From an uncultured Phocaeicola sp. (lineage in GTDB: Bacteria > Bacteroidota > Bacteroidia > Bacteroidales > Bacteroidaceae): 64,000 nucleotides of DNA. The stretch is taken from contig CANPVZ010000007.1 of NCBI GenBank assembly GCA_947581855.1, forward strand, positions 62,001 to 126,000, read 5' to 3'. Shown here piece after piece: positions 1 to 9,164 of this stretch (position 1 is its first letter; every line of letters starts with the position of its first letter). Both the position numbers and the translations under genes were made by a program. The notes under the pieces are model-generated. The model was not told the origin of the DNA, made no database searches, and saw only the letters and a list, made by a program, of their open reading frames with translations.

Positions 1-1
1 T

Positions 2-1846
2 ATGGGTTGGTGGGAGGCTGATAGTAGGAGCGAAAGTTATATGTGTTCTGAATATATTTCTAATTTGTTAGGTCTGGGTGAAGACAGAACTATCAGTTTT
101 AGTGATTTTAACAGTCGTATATTGCAAGAGGGACAGCGCTATGCCACAATTCATTCTTTTGACAACACGCAACCGAAACCGGAAGTTATTTATCTGCTCG
201 ATACGGTGAAAGGAGCGGTGTGGATACGCAGTAAAATTTGTTTTCGTAAAGAATATGAGAACGGTAACATCAAAGTTTATGGCATTGCGGAAGAATTGGA
301 TGGACCGAATATGACTTCTGCTTATCAAGCTCTTCAACGTAGCGAACGCTTATTGCATAATATTTATAAGAACCTTCCCGTAGGTATTGAGTTATATGAT
401 TTGAAAGGTATATTAATTGATTTGAACGACAAGGAATTGGAGTTATTTCATTTGGAACGGAAAGAAGATCTTTTGGGTATCAATATTTTCGATAATCCGA
501 ATTTTCCTGAGGAGATGAAAAAGAAAATGAGAAGAAATGAGGATGCCGATTTTACTTTCCGTTATGACTTTTCTAAAATCGGTAGTTACTATCACAATAA
601 AAAGAAAGAGGGAACGATTGATTTGGTAACCAAAGTGACCACTCTTTATGATGATAATCATAATCCGACCAATTATCTGGTGATAAATGCCGATAAAACC
701 GAAATGACGGTAGCTTATAATAAGATTCAGGAATTTGAAGGTTTTTTCGAACTTATCGGTAACTATGCTAAGGTTGGGTATGCTCATTATAATATGTTGA
801 CCAAAAAAGGATATGCCCAGAAAAGCTGGTATCAGAACGTTGGTGAAGCGGAGGACACCCCGTTGGTTGATGTAGTAGGCGTTTATAGTCATTTTCATCC
901 GGATGACCGTGCTCCGGTGATCGCGTTTTTAAAGGACGCAGAGAATGGAATGGGGATAAAGTTTAGTAAAGAAGTGCGTGTTATCAGAAACGATGGTAGC
1001 TATACATGGACTCGCATTAATTTGTTGGTGAAAAAATATGATCCGAAGAATGATATCATAGAGTTGATTAGTATTAATTATGATATCACGGAATTGAAAC
1101 AAACAGAGATGATGCTTATTAAGGCGCGTGATAAGGCTGAAGAATCCGATCGTTTGAAATCTGCTTTTCTTGCTAATATGAGGCATGAGATACGTACGCC
1201 TTTAAATGCTATTGTGGGCTTTTCCAATTTATTGATTTCTGCAGAGGATTTTTCAGAGAAAGAGCAATACCATTTGCTTATCCGGCATAATAACGAGCTT
1301 TTGCTCAATATAATCAATGATGTGTTTGATATTTCCAAAATAGAGTCGGGAGATATCGAATTACATTTAGTGTGGTTCAATTTGTCGGATATTGTAAAAG
1401 AAACAGTTGCGGGATATGTTTCTCATGTTCCGGCGGAGGTGGAGCTTTTGGCTACTTATCCGGAACAGGATTATTTTGTCGAATTGGACAGCACGCGTGT
1501 GAAACAAGTGCTGAATTATATCCTTTCGAATGCGCTGAAGTATACCTCAAAGGGAACTGTTACGGTATCTTATAAAGTCTGTGAGGGAAGTGTAGAAATA
1601 AGTGTCGTTGATACCGGATGTGGAATACCCGAAAATAAAACAGATAAAATTTTTGAAAGATTTGAAAAGTTGGATCCGTATGTACAAGGAGCGGGGTTAG
1701 GTTTATCCATTTCCAGATTACTTGTGGATAAGATGGGTGGAAGAATTGAAGTAGATTCTACTGTAGGAGTAGGCAGTACGTTTCGTGTGATATTGCCTTG
1801 CCGGATGATGTTGATAGAGGAACTGATAAGCAAAGGAATAGAATAA
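2..1846 (+). CDS. PAS-domain sensor histidine kinase (5' end outside window)
   Basis: Membrane-independent part of a two-component sensor kinase that should autophosphorylate on histidine and pass the phosphate to a response regulator not seen here. The visible 614 residues hold about three PAS-type sensory modules (roughly 1-95, 115-235 and 245-370), then a HisKA domain with H-box MRHEIRTPLN (His about 395) and an HATPase domain with N-box (Asn about 510), DTGCGIP G1 box (Asp about 537), FERF and GAGLGLSIS. There is no C-terminal receiver, so it is not a hybrid kinase as far as seen. The frame is open at the first base, so the real start probably lies upstream of the window and the number of PAS domains is a minimum. 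Kinase identity is certain; the signal is unknown. Confidence 0.93.
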   Translation: MGWWEADSRSESYMCSEYISNLLGLGEDRTISFSDFNSRILQEGQRYATIHSFDNTQPKPEVIYLLDTVKGAVWIRSKICFRKEYENGNIKVYGIAEELDGPNMTSAYQALQRSERLLHNIYKNLPVGIELYDLKGILIDLNDKELELFHLERKEDLLGINIFDNPNFPEEMKKKMRRNEDADFTFRYDFSKIGSYYHNKKKEGTIDLVTKVTTLYDDNHNPTNYLVINADKTEMTVAYNKIQEFEGFFELIGNYAKVGYAHYNMLTKKGYAQKSWYQNVGEAEDTPLVDVVGVYSHFHPDDRAPVIAFLKDAENGMGIKFSKEVRVIRNDGSYTWTRINLLVKKYDPKNDIIELISINYDITELKQTEMMLIKARDKAEESDRLKSAFLANMRHEIRTPLNAIVGFSNLLISAEDFSEKEQYHLLIRHNNELLLNIINDVFDISKIESGDIELHLVWFNLSDIVKETVAGYVSHVPAEVELLATYPEQDYFVELDSTRVKQVLNYILSNALKYTSKGTVTVSYKVCEGSVEISVVDTGCGIPENKTDKIFERFEKLDPYVQGAGLGLSISRLLVDKMGGRIEVDSTVGVGSTFRVILPCRMMLIEELISKGIE

Positions 1847-1869
1847 AAAGACGGCTTTTAGTCCGGATG

Positions 1870-1900
1870 AATGAAAAATAATCAAACCTTTCATTTTTAA
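1870..1900 (+). terminator. weak terminator-like hairpin after the histidine kinase
   Basis: A 7-bp stem (AATGAAA at 1870-1876 with TTTCATT at 1889-1895) followed by TTTT, 24 bases after the kinase stop. The stem is AT-rich, so the call is tentative. Confidence 0.35.
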
Positions 1901-1979
1901 TAATATAAAGAGCATGTAAATATATCAAAACCACTGTTACATCTATCTACAGTATCTATTACCGACAGAAAAAGTAGCG

Positions 1980-2180
1980 ATCAGAGAGTGTGTCCGATTA
2001 ACCTATGCGTCCAACTTGTATCTATTGCAAGTAGAAAAAATAGTGGCATGATCTGGATAGAAATGTGGAAAAAGGAAAGAATAGAATCATTGTACTCCAT
2101 GTCGTAAAGGCAAAACTTATTGTACGTCTATTCTCGGTAGTGAGAAAAATGAATTTTATTGTAATTTATTAGCTTAAATC
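1980..2180 (+). pseudogene. probable decayed transposase N-terminus (IS1-like zinc ribbon)
   Basis: This lies in a 342-base gap without an intact gene. One frame reads RPTCIYC (Cys codons at 2017 and 2026). After a frameshift and stops, another frame reads NHCTPCRKGKTYC (Cys codons at 2091 and 2100). Two CxxC knuckles about 22 residues apart, with basic residues between and after, are the layout of InsA-type zinc-ribbon N-termini of IS1-family transposases. No downstream DDE region or terminal repeats could be seen. The similarity is by eye only and could be chance. Confidence 0.3.
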
Positions 2181-2188
2181 ATAAGAAT

Positions 2189-2599
2189 ATGGTAGAACAA
2201 GTTGAATTTACTTTAAGACCTCGTCCCAGAGGCTTCCATTTGGTTACCGAGGAGGTGTACCGGCATCTTCCCGTTTTACCGCACACGGGAATGTTGAATT
2301 TGTTTGTGAAGCATACGAGTTGTGCGCTTTCCATTAACGAAAACGCCGATCCGGATGTACGGGTGGATATGGAATCAATTTTCAATCGTTTGGTGAAGGA
2401 ACGGGAACCTTACTACGAGCATACATTGGAAGGAGCTGATGATATGCCTGCTCATGCAAAATCTGTTTTGACCGGTGTGAGCCTAACAATACCTATAACG
2501 AATGGCTGTGTGAATCTGGGTACATGGCAGGGAATCTATCTTTGCGAGTTCCGCAACAGCGGAGGTGGTCGGAAGATTGTGGCAACGATCTTCGGCTGA
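2189..2599 (+). CDS. YjbQ family protein (UPF0047)
   Basis: A 136-residue single-domain protein matching the YjbQ/UPF0047 family in length (about 130-140) and motifs: HTSCALSINENADPDV near residues 36-51, an internal His in YYEHTLEGADDMPAH, and the C-terminal GTWQGIYLCEFRNSGG. Family members have weak thiamin-phosphate synthase activity in E. coli, but the true role is not settled, so no pathway is assigned. The ATG at 2189 gives the full family length. It stands alone, with a transposase-like relic upstream and a convergent outer-membrane protein gene downstream. Confidence 0.9.
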   Translation: MVEQVEFTLRPRPRGFHLVTEEVYRHLPVLPHTGMLNLFVKHTSCALSINENADPDVRVDMESIFNRLVKEREPYYEHTLEGADDMPAHAKSVLTGVSLTIPITNGCVNLGTWQGIYLCEFRNSGGGRKIVATIFG

Positions 2600-2761
2600 T
2601 TTTTATTGCCTGCAGAGAAGTGGTTATTTTGTACTCTTCAGGATATAACATTGCTACATATCCGATATTTTTAGATTTAACATATTCATCTCTGATTTTA
2701 TGATAAAGTATGTTACTGTCTATTTCCCGTCACTCCCTGTACCTCTTTTATATAAAAACAA

Positions 2762-2797
2762 ATCCGGACGCAAGACTTATTCATTTTGCGTCCGGAT
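2762..2797 (-). terminator. rho-independent terminator of the outer-membrane protein gene
   Basis: A perfect 12-bp stem (2762-2773 with 2786-2797) and 12-base loop, 25 bases past the stop of the minus-strand gene ending at 2823. On the minus strand it is followed by TTGTTTTTAT. It may also stop plus-strand read-through from the yjbQ-like gene. Confidence 0.85.
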
Positions 2798-2822
2798 ATA
2801 TTAAAAGTTTGCGTTCCGTTCT

Positions 2823-3365
2823 TTAGAAATTGTAGTAGAAGCCGAAGCTTAGGTTGTAGCCGCTCATTTTTAATCCCCAACCTTTTTCTTTACCAAGTTC
2901 TGCATATGTAGAAGCAAGTTCATCATCTACGTCCTGATAACCTAGAAAACCAATGCGGGCAACCAAGCTGAATTTATTGTTTAACGCAATAGATACTCCC
3001 GGATGGATTCCGATACTCCATGCATTATAGGAATCACCTCCTTTGAATTTAGCTGTTACAAAATCAAAGCCTCCGTCAAGGAATAATTTTACGGGACCTG
3101 CAATTAGATAGGAATAACGTGCGTAAGGAGCTACTCCGATAGAGTTGAGTTTTATTTCGTCAGCCTTTTCGTAACCATAAGCTACTTGCATACCTAAAGC
3201 CCATGCATCTGAAAGGTTATAACCAATTTCCGGAGCAATGCCGAATGAAGTATGCTTAGCATCACTGTTATCCCAGAAATTTACAGTACCACCGAGAAAT
3301 AAATCTTGTGCATTGGCAGCTACAGCAAATAGAGCAACCATTGCAGTAAGCATTAATTTTTTCAT
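2823..3365 (-). CDS. small outer-membrane beta-barrel protein
   Basis: A 180-residue protein with a clear Sec signal peptide (KK, then a hydrophobic stretch, ending ANAQ near residue 20). The mature part alternates polar and hydrophobic residues, with many Gly and aromatics (LFLGGTVNF, AWALGMQVAYGYE, FKGGDSYNAWSIGIHPG) and ends in FYYNF, the C-terminal aromatic expected of outer-membrane barrels. The size fits an OmpX/OmpW-like eight-strand porin-type barrel. It is monocistronic, with its own -7 element at 3440-3447 and a strong terminator. The specific function is unknown; proteins of this kind are often abundant surface proteins in Bacteroidales. Confidence 0.85.
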   Translation of the reverse strand: MKKLMLTAMVALFAVAANAQDLFLGGTVNFWDNSDAKHTSFGIAPEIGYNLSDAWALGMQVAYGYEKADEIKLNSIGVAPYARYSYLIAGPVKLFLDGGFDFVTAKFKGGDSYNAWSIGIHPGVSIALNNKFSLVARIGFLGYQDVDDELASTYAELGKEKGWGLKMSGYNLSFGFYYNF

Positions 3366-3439
3366 TGTTTAAATTTTTTAGTTTTGTCGGAATTTTTGTC
3401 GTTTAGATAACTCTTCCAATCCGGCGTTAGAAGATGTGA

Positions 3440-3447
3440 CAAAGATA
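3440..3447 (-). promoter_or_regulatory. Bacteroidota -7 element (TATCTTTG) for the outer-membrane protein gene
   Basis: Exact TAnnTTTG match on the minus strand, 75 bases upstream of the start codon, implying a leader of about 65 bases. No clear -33 TTTG. Confidence 0.6.
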
Positions 3448-3593
3448 TATATTTTATTTAATATTTGGAAGTATTAAGAGAAAATTTATGTAATAATTTA
3501 AATAAACACTAATAAAAGTGTGAGTAAATGAGTTTTAGAGATTTGGCTTTGTCATTTTGTATGGCTTATTTTATGTTTTGTGGGATAATAAAT

Positions 3594-3624
3594 AAAGCCG
3601 TCTCAAAATGATGAAACGGCTTTT
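3594..3624 (-). terminator. terminator of guaA
   Basis: AAAGCCGT at 3594-3601 pairs with ACGGCTTT at 3616-3623, with an inner TCA/TGA pairing. It lies 20 bases past the guaA stop and is followed on the minus strand by TTTATTTATTA. Confidence 0.8.
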
Positions 3625-3643
3625 AATTTTATAGGTTGGAAAT

Positions 3644-5197
3644 TTATTCCCATTCTATTGTCGAGGGCGGTTTGGAAGAGATGTCATAAGTAACGCGATT
3701 GACCCCTTTTACCTTATTAATAATGTCATTCGAAACTTTTGCCAAAAATTCATAAGGGAGATGCGCCCAATCGGCAGTCATGGCATCTGTGCTGGTTACG
3801 GCACGCAAAGCCACAGCGCGTTCGTAAGTACGTTCGTCGCCCATTACACCTACACTTTGTACCGGAAGAAGAATAACGCCGGCTTGCCAAACCTGGTGAT
3901 AGAGTGCGGTTTCATTTCCTTCGGCGTCTTTTACTTTCCAGTCGCGCAATCCCTGAATGAAAATATCGTCAGCATCTTGGAGAATACGTACTTTTTCCGG
4001 AGTGATGTCGCCCAAGATACGTACGGCCAAGCCCGGTCCGGGGAACGGATGACGGGTAATAAGATGTTCGGGCATGCCTAACTGGCGGCCCACACGGCGC
4101 ACTTCATCTTTAAATAGTAAACGGAGCGGTTCGCAAAGTTTCAAATTCATTTTTTCGGGAAGTCCGCCTACGTTATGGTGACTCTTGATAACCGTTCCCG
4201 TAATGGAAAGAGATTCGATACAGTCGGGGTAAATGGTTCCTTGTGCAAGCCATTTTACGTCTTTCAACTTATGGGCTTCTTCATCAAAAACATCAATAAA
4301 TCCTTTACCGATAATTTTGCGCTTGCGTTCCGGTTCGGTTACGCCGGCTAGTTCGCTAAAGAATTTTTTGCTGGCATCCACACCGATAACATTCAGGCCT
4401 AGGCATTCGTAATCATGTAGTACGTTTTTGAACTCATTTTTACGTAACATTCCATGATCGACAAAGATACAGGTAAGATTCTTTCCTATGGCGCGATTCA
4501 GTAAGACGGCCGCTACAGACGAATCCACCCCGCCGCTCAATCCGAGCACTACCTTGTCATTTCCTAATTGCTCTTTTAATTGCGCTACGGTACTTTCGAC
4601 GAAAGAAGCTGCGCTCCAGTTTTGCTTGCTGCCGCATACGTCTACCACGAAGTTTTTTAGTATCTGTGTGCCGTCTTCGCTATGGAATACTTCCGGATGG
4701 AATTGAACACCCCAAAGCTTCTCTTCCTTAGCTTGGTAGGCGGCAATGGCTACCTTATCCGTTGATGCGATAATTTGAAAGTTCTCGGGAATGGCCGTAA
4801 TAGTGTCGCCATGGCTCATCCATACTTGTGAGTTGTCGCGTACGTTTTTAAATAAAAGATTCTCACGATCGAATTTCGCCAAATGGGCGCGTCCATACTC
4901 ACGAGTTCCGGCAGGTTCCACATTACCTCCGTTTGTATACGCCATAAATTGGGCTCCGTAACAGATTCCCAAAATAGGATATTTACCACGGATATGGGTT
5001 AAATCTACTTTGAACGCACTTTCATCATATACAGAGAAAGGGCTTCCGGAAAGAATAACGCCAATAACGGAAGGATCGTTGTGAGGAAACTTGTTGTAAG
5101 GGACAATTTCGCAATAAGTATCCAGTTCGCGTACACGTCTTCCGATGAGTTGCGTGGTTTGCGAACCGAAGTCAAGAATAATAATCTTTTCTTGCAT
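3644..5197 (-). CDS. guaA: GMP synthase (glutamine-hydrolysing)
   Basis: Converts XMP to GMP using glutamine and ATP, the last step of guanine nucleotide synthesis, in the cytosol. The 517-residue protein has an N-terminal class I glutamine amidotransferase domain (GICYGAQ with Cys about 79; His in QFHPEVF), an ATP-pyrophosphatase P-loop [10 protein letters not shown], and the GuaA dimerisation tail ending PPSTIEWE. The open frame runs 19 codons further upstream, but those codons overlap the -7 element at 5236-5243, so the ATG at 5197 before [12 protein letters not shown] is chosen; it also matches the family N-terminus. Single gene with its own promoter and terminator. Confidence 0.98.
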   Translation of the reverse strand: MQEKIIILDFGSQTTQLIGRRVRELDTYCEIVPYNKFPHNDPSVIGVILSGSPFSVYDESAFKVDLTHIRGKYPILGICYGAQFMAYTNGGNVEPAGTREYGRAHLAKFDRENLLFKNVRDNSQVWMSHGDTITAIPENFQIIASTDKVAIAAYQAKEEKLWGVQFHPEVFHSEDGTQILKNFVVDVCGSKQNWSAASFVESTVAQLKEQLGNDKVVLGLSGGVDSSVAAVLLNRAIGKNLTCIFVDHGMLRKNEFKNVLHDYECLGLNVIGVDASKKFFSELAGVTEPERKRKIIGKGFIDVFDEEAHKLKDVKWLAQGTIYPDCIESLSITGTVIKSHHNVGGLPEKMNLKLCEPLRLLFKDEVRRVGRQLGMPEHLITRHPFPGPGLAVRILGDITPEKVRILQDADDIFIQGLRDWKVKDAEGNETALYHQVWQAGVILLPVQSVGVMGDERTYERAVALRAVTSTDAMTADWAHLPYEFLAKVSNDIINKVKGVNRVTYDISSKPPSTIEWE

Positions 5198-5235
5198 AGG
5201 TTGTGGTTTATGTGAAAGATAAATGTATTTTTGTG

Positions 5236-5243
5236 CAAAAATA
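5236..5243 (-). promoter_or_regulatory. Bacteroidota -7 element (TATTTTTG) for guaA
   Basis: Exact TAnnTTTG match on the minus strand, 39 bases upstream of the chosen guaA ATG. It rules out the longer reading frame as the translated start. Confidence 0.7.
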
Positions 5244-5254
5244 GAGAAAATCAT

Positions 5255-5587
5255 GGAGAATAGAAATAATCTTCACCTTAAAAGTCTGATATCTTTCCAA
5301 AGTCACTGAAGAAGCTCTATATGGATAAAAGGACAGAAGTTGGAATGAAACGTCGGTTAAGCCTTGCGGAGAGAGCCTTGCGATGATTTACATGTGGATG
5401 ACCGGAAGTGGTCAGTAAACTGAAGATGGCCGGAATTCAACCTTGCTGCCAGGATTATGGTTCTTTTGGTAACTATCTTTCCTTTTCCCATAAAAATGTG
5501 CGAGAAGATGAATGTAAACTTATTTCATTTCTTGTTTTTCTGCCTATTCGTGCAAATACCCTTCTGAAACCCTCTGCTGGCCGGCCT
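5255..5587. other. non-coding stretch upstream of guaA
   Basis: No convincing gene. The open frames here are short, lack family-like composition and run into the repeat array that follows. Confidence 0.6.
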
Positions 5588-5702
5588 TTCAGAGTTGTGC
5601 ACAAATGCAAAGGTCGTTTGTGCACAAACGAGACTCTCCATTGTGCATAAATGAGGAAGCGATTTGTGCACATTTGTACCTTGCGTTTGTGCACAAAAAT
5701 AT
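5588..5702. repeat. array of five 23-bp units, each with a TTTGTGCACAAA palindrome
   Basis: Five copies of the 12-bp palindrome TTTGTGCACAAA (copies 2 and 5 exact; 1, 3 and 4 with one to three changes) have centres at 5599.5, 5622.5, 5645.5, 5668.5 and 5691.5, exactly 23 bp apart. The bases between palindromes are mostly not conserved apart from a G or C just before the palindrome. Because 23 is not a multiple of 3, all frames read Cys/Val-His-Lys-like strings, so the apparent small ORFs here are by-products. The function is unknown: possible protein-binding iterons or an extragenic tandem repeat. Confidence 0.9.
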
Positions 5703-5959
5703 TCTGTAAAGATAAATTTGTCTATATTAAGGTGCATCTTTTTGATGATGGGATTGGTTAATATGATTTTCTTCTTTATCCCTTCATCTTATTTTTGGAT
5801 GGTATAAAAAAGAGGGGAGAGTATTTTATCCTGAAAGAAATTTTTCTTCCCCCCCCATATAAATCAAATTCCGGATTTTTAGCCTTGAGGCTTAGATAGC
5901 TGAGTTACCGCGTGAATTTGGGGTTAAAGCTATTTTCTTTAATTCTATTAAATATTCTT
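5703..5959. other. non-coding stretch downstream of mscL
   Basis: AT-rich, with a poly-C run near 5850 and a short AGCCT/AGGCT inverted repeat near 5880. No gene and no convincing terminator for mscL was seen. Confidence 0.5.
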
Positions 5960-6397
5960 TTATTTCTTCTCTTTTAATATATCACGGATTTCCGTAAGTA
6001 GAATTTCTTCTTTAGAAGGTGCGGGAGGCGTTGGAGGAGCTGCTTGTTCTGCAGCCTTCTTTTTAGCTGTAAGTCGGGTCAACAATTTGATGAATAAAAA
6101 AATAGAGAAAGCAATAATTAAAAAATCGAATGTGGCCTGCAAAAAGTTACCGTAGTTTAATGTTACGGCAGCCACTTCTTTTCCGTCTACCATTTCTGCC
6201 GGTTTCATTACCCATTTTAAATCCGTGAAATTTACTCCGCCTACTAACAAGCCGATAGGAGGCATAATAACATCAGCAACAATAGATGATACAATCTTGC
6301 CGAAAGCACCGCCGATAATAACACCGACAGCCATATCAATCACATTACCTTTCATGGCAAAGGCTTTAAACTCTTGAATGAAACTACTTTTTCCCAT
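5960..6397 (-). CDS. mscL: large-conductance mechanosensitive channel MscL
   Basis: Inner-membrane homopentameric channel that opens under high membrane tension to release solutes on hypo-osmotic shock. The 145-residue protein has the family layout: short amphipathic N-terminus, TM1 with [18 protein letters not shown] at about 16-33, a periplasmic loop, TM2 ([19 protein letters not shown]) and a charged C-terminal helix ending [10 protein letters not shown]. An Ala/Pro-rich stretch ([13 protein letters not shown]) links TM2 to that helix. Length is normal for the family. It is divergent from gap, sharing a 168-base region; no clear promoter was seen on its own strand. Confidence 0.97.
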   Translation of the reverse strand: MGKSSFIQEFKAFAMKGNVIDMAVGVIIGGAFGKIVSSIVADVIMPPIGLLVGGVNFTDLKWVMKPAEMVDGKEVAAVTLNYGNFLQATFDFLIIAFSIFLFIKLLTRLTAKKKAAEQAAPPTPPAPSKEEILLTEIRDILKEKK

Positions 6398-6449
6398 ACT
6401 TTTTATTTATTTATAGTTAATTTATTGTGCGAATATAAAAAGAATTCGT

Positions 6450-6457
6450 TACTTTTG
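6450..6457 (+). promoter_or_regulatory. Bacteroidota -7 element (TACTTTTG) for gap
   Basis: Exact TAnnTTTG match 108 bases upstream of the gap ATG, with a TTATTG about 23 bases further up as a possible -33 box. The implied leader is about 100 bases, AT-rich and without a clear structure. Confidence 0.6.
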
Positions 6458-6553
6458 CACCGCAAATGCGAAAATAATATGAAAAGTTTTTATAATATGT
6501 TCGCTTTTAGCTGATAAAAGGATATTTTGAAAACAGTATTATAAACAATTTAA

Positions 6554-7576
<1,023 letters not shown>

Positions 7577-7606
7577 TTATTCCGGATAATTTAATTTATC
7601 TCTATA

Positions 7607-7645
7607 AAAGGGCTGTCGGATATCTTCTGGCAGCCCTTTCTTTAT
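7607..7645 (+). terminator. rho-independent terminator of gap
   Basis: The 11-bp stem AAAGGGCTGTC (7607-7617) / GGCAGCCCTTT (7629-7639), with one G-T pair, is followed by a T-rich tail (CTTTATT) 31 bases after the gap stop. Confidence 0.9.
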
Positions 7646-7947
7646 TGGGTATTTCTTGTTATTAAATAACGTTATTTCTTAAAGCGTAACAAAAAGCGAA
7701 AACTTTGAAACAAGTATGTAAGACTGACTCAAAGATATTACAGTATGTTTTTTAACTTGTAAATAATTTGTGAGATGTCTAATTATATAGATGCCGGATG
7801 GACATCGTACTTCGAGTTATGTTTCTTTTTTACTTATTATTTTGCAATATAGTGCTCAGCAAACATGTTTCCTTCATAAAAATCTGTACTTCTTAAGTTT
7901 TATTAAAATAAATCTTGCTTTTTGTTGTAGTGAATGAGCAGAAGATA
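7646..7947. other. non-coding stretch between gap and the TM2 operon
   Basis: AT-rich. No gene or repeat seen apart from the promoter at its right end. Confidence 0.5.
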
Positions 7948-7955
7948 TATATTTG
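7925..7955 (+). promoter_or_regulatory. promoter of the TM2-DUF2752-DUF4870-M48 operon
   Basis: TTG at 7925-7927, a 20-base spacer, then exact -7 element TATATTTG at 7948-7955. This fits the Bacteroidota sigma-ABfr consensus in sequence and spacing. The first gene begins 45 bases downstream. Confidence 0.65.
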
Positions 7956-8000
7956 CATGAAAAGATATATTTTTTAATAACAATTTAATAGATTACAAAT

Positions 8001-8339
8001 ATGGATGCACAAAAGGTGGATACCTTTATCATGACCAACGGAAAGTATTTTCCTTCGGAATTTATTATTCCTCTTAGAGAAATGTTGTTGAATGCGGATG
8101 ATTCAAAATGGGCTTTAATACAAACTATACAGTATAAAGATCCGACTTTGGCTTTGGTTATTTCACTGGTTGGCGGCTCGTTAGGTATCGACCGTTTCTT
8201 TATAGGAGATATGGGGTTAGGCATAGCCAAATTGATTACTTGCGGCGGATTCGGTATTTGGAGTATCATAGACTGGTTCTTTATTATGGATGCTGCAAGA
8301 GAAAAGAATGTTTCCAAACTTCAGATGTTTTTGAACTGA
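8001..8339 (+). CDS. TM2 domain-containing membrane protein
   Basis: A 112-residue protein. Residues about 1-48 are soluble (MDAQKVDTFIMTNGKYFP opening). The rest is a TM2 domain: a first hydrophobic segment LALVISLVGGSLGIDRFF with the GxxGxDRF-type turn, then IAKLITCGGFGIWSIIDWF as the second. TM2 proteins sit in membranes and their bacterial role is unknown. First gene of a tight operon whose other products are small membrane proteins and a membrane-anchored metalloprotease, which suggests a joint envelope function. Seven bases separate it from the next gene. Confidence 0.88.
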   Translation: MDAQKVDTFIMTNGKYFPSEFIIPLREMLLNADDSKWALIQTIQYKDPTLALVISLVGGSLGIDRFFIGDMGLGIAKLITCGGFGIWSIIDWFFIMDAAREKNVSKLQMFLN

Positions 8340-8346
8340 TATATGT

Positions 8347-8748
8347 ATGTCCAAACGCAGTTTGTACATACTTTCGGCAACAGGTTGCCTGGCGGGGTAT
8401 ATGTGGCTTTTCTATTCGTGGGCAACAAAGGCTACCGGCCTGTCGGTTTGCTTATTTAAGAAAATCTATCATATTCCCTGTCCGGCTTGCGGTTCTACCC
8501 GTGCGGTCATCGAGGTGTTTTATGGGCATTTAAAGGAAGCTTTTCTGCTTAATCCCAATGGTTTTTTATTGGCTTTCGGCTTAGTTGTACTTCCCATGTG
8601 GCTGCTTTATGACGGAATCCTAAGAAAAGATTCTCTCTTTCATTTCTATGAAAAAGTGAATTTCCTGATGGGTCGAAGAGTCGTATTTGGCTTATTTGTG
8701 TCGATTGTAATATTAAATTGGATTTGGACTATTTATAAAGACTTATGA
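8347..8748 (+). CDS. DUF2752 family membrane protein
   Basis: A 133-residue protein with an N-terminal membrane segment, the family signature CPACGSTRA (about residues 46-54) and a following amphipathic stretch ending near LLNPNG, then two further membrane segments (LLAFGLVVLPMWLLY and VVFGLFVSIVILNWIWTIY). The function of DUF2752 is unknown; the paired cysteines could bind metal or form a disulfide. The stop overlaps the next gene's start (ATGA at 8745-8748), so translation is probably coupled. Confidence 0.88.
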   Translation: MSKRSLYILSATGCLAGYMWLFYSWATKATGLSVCLFKKIYHIPCPACGSTRAVIEVFYGHLKEAFLLNPNGFLLAFGLVVLPMWLLYDGILRKDSLFHFYEKVNFLMGRRVVFGLFVSIVILNWIWTIYKDL

Positions 8749-9164
8749 TTGCATACCAACCAAGTGATAGTGAAAGGGAAAAGGCAGCAAATAGTTATTT
8801 GATGTCATTAATGGCTGCTATGGTCGGATTGCCTCTCCCGATTGTGAATATGCTGGCTACAGTTGTTTTTTATCTGGCCAACCGAAAACGTTCTTATTAT
8901 GTGCGTTGGCATTGTACGCAGGCGTTGATTTCTCAAATACCTTTGTATTTTATCAATACGGTGCTTTTTTGGTGGACTATAAGGCTTTTGTTAGGGTATG
9001 ATTCCTTGACTTCTTTCTATTTCGCTTATCTTTTTACTGTGGTGCTTTTTAATGTGATTGATTATATTGCGACGATCTATTCTGCTGTAAAAGTGAGAAA
9101 AGGAGAACAAGTAGAGTGGTATGTGTACGGTGGTTTAACGGATTTAATATGTAAACCGGCATGA
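8745..9164 (+). CDS. DUF4870/Tic20-like membrane protein
   Basis: A 139-residue protein with three or four membrane segments: LMSLMAAMVGLPLPIVNMLA, a central QALISQIPLYFINTVLFWW and FAYLFTVVLFNVIDYIAT, ending with a short KVRKGEQVEW loop. The hydrophobic-WHCTQAL pattern before the second segment resembles the DUF4870 (Tic20-like) family, though the match is by eye. Four-base overlaps at both ends (8745-8748 and 9161-9164) tie it to its neighbours in the operon. No catalytic residues are apparent; it may be a structural membrane partner. Confidence 0.7.
   Translation: MIAYQPSDSEREKAANSYLMSLMAAMVGLPLPIVNMLATVVFYLANRKRSYYVRWHCTQALISQIPLYFINTVLFWWTIRLLLGYDSLTSFYFAYLFTVVLFNVIDYIATIYSAVKVRKGEQVEWYVYGGLTDLICKPA

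Noticed and set aside
5198..5254. N-terminal extension of GuaA
   Set aside because: It overlaps the -7 promoter element and is not conserved in GMP synthases.
5588..5702. Regular repeat array as a CRISPR
   Set aside because: Unit conserved over only 12 bases, gaps of 11 bases are far too short for spacers, and there are no cas genes in the window.
5473..5737. Small minus-strand ORFs rich in Cys, His and Lys
   Set aside because: They are translations of the palindrome array in several frames; no start context or family match.
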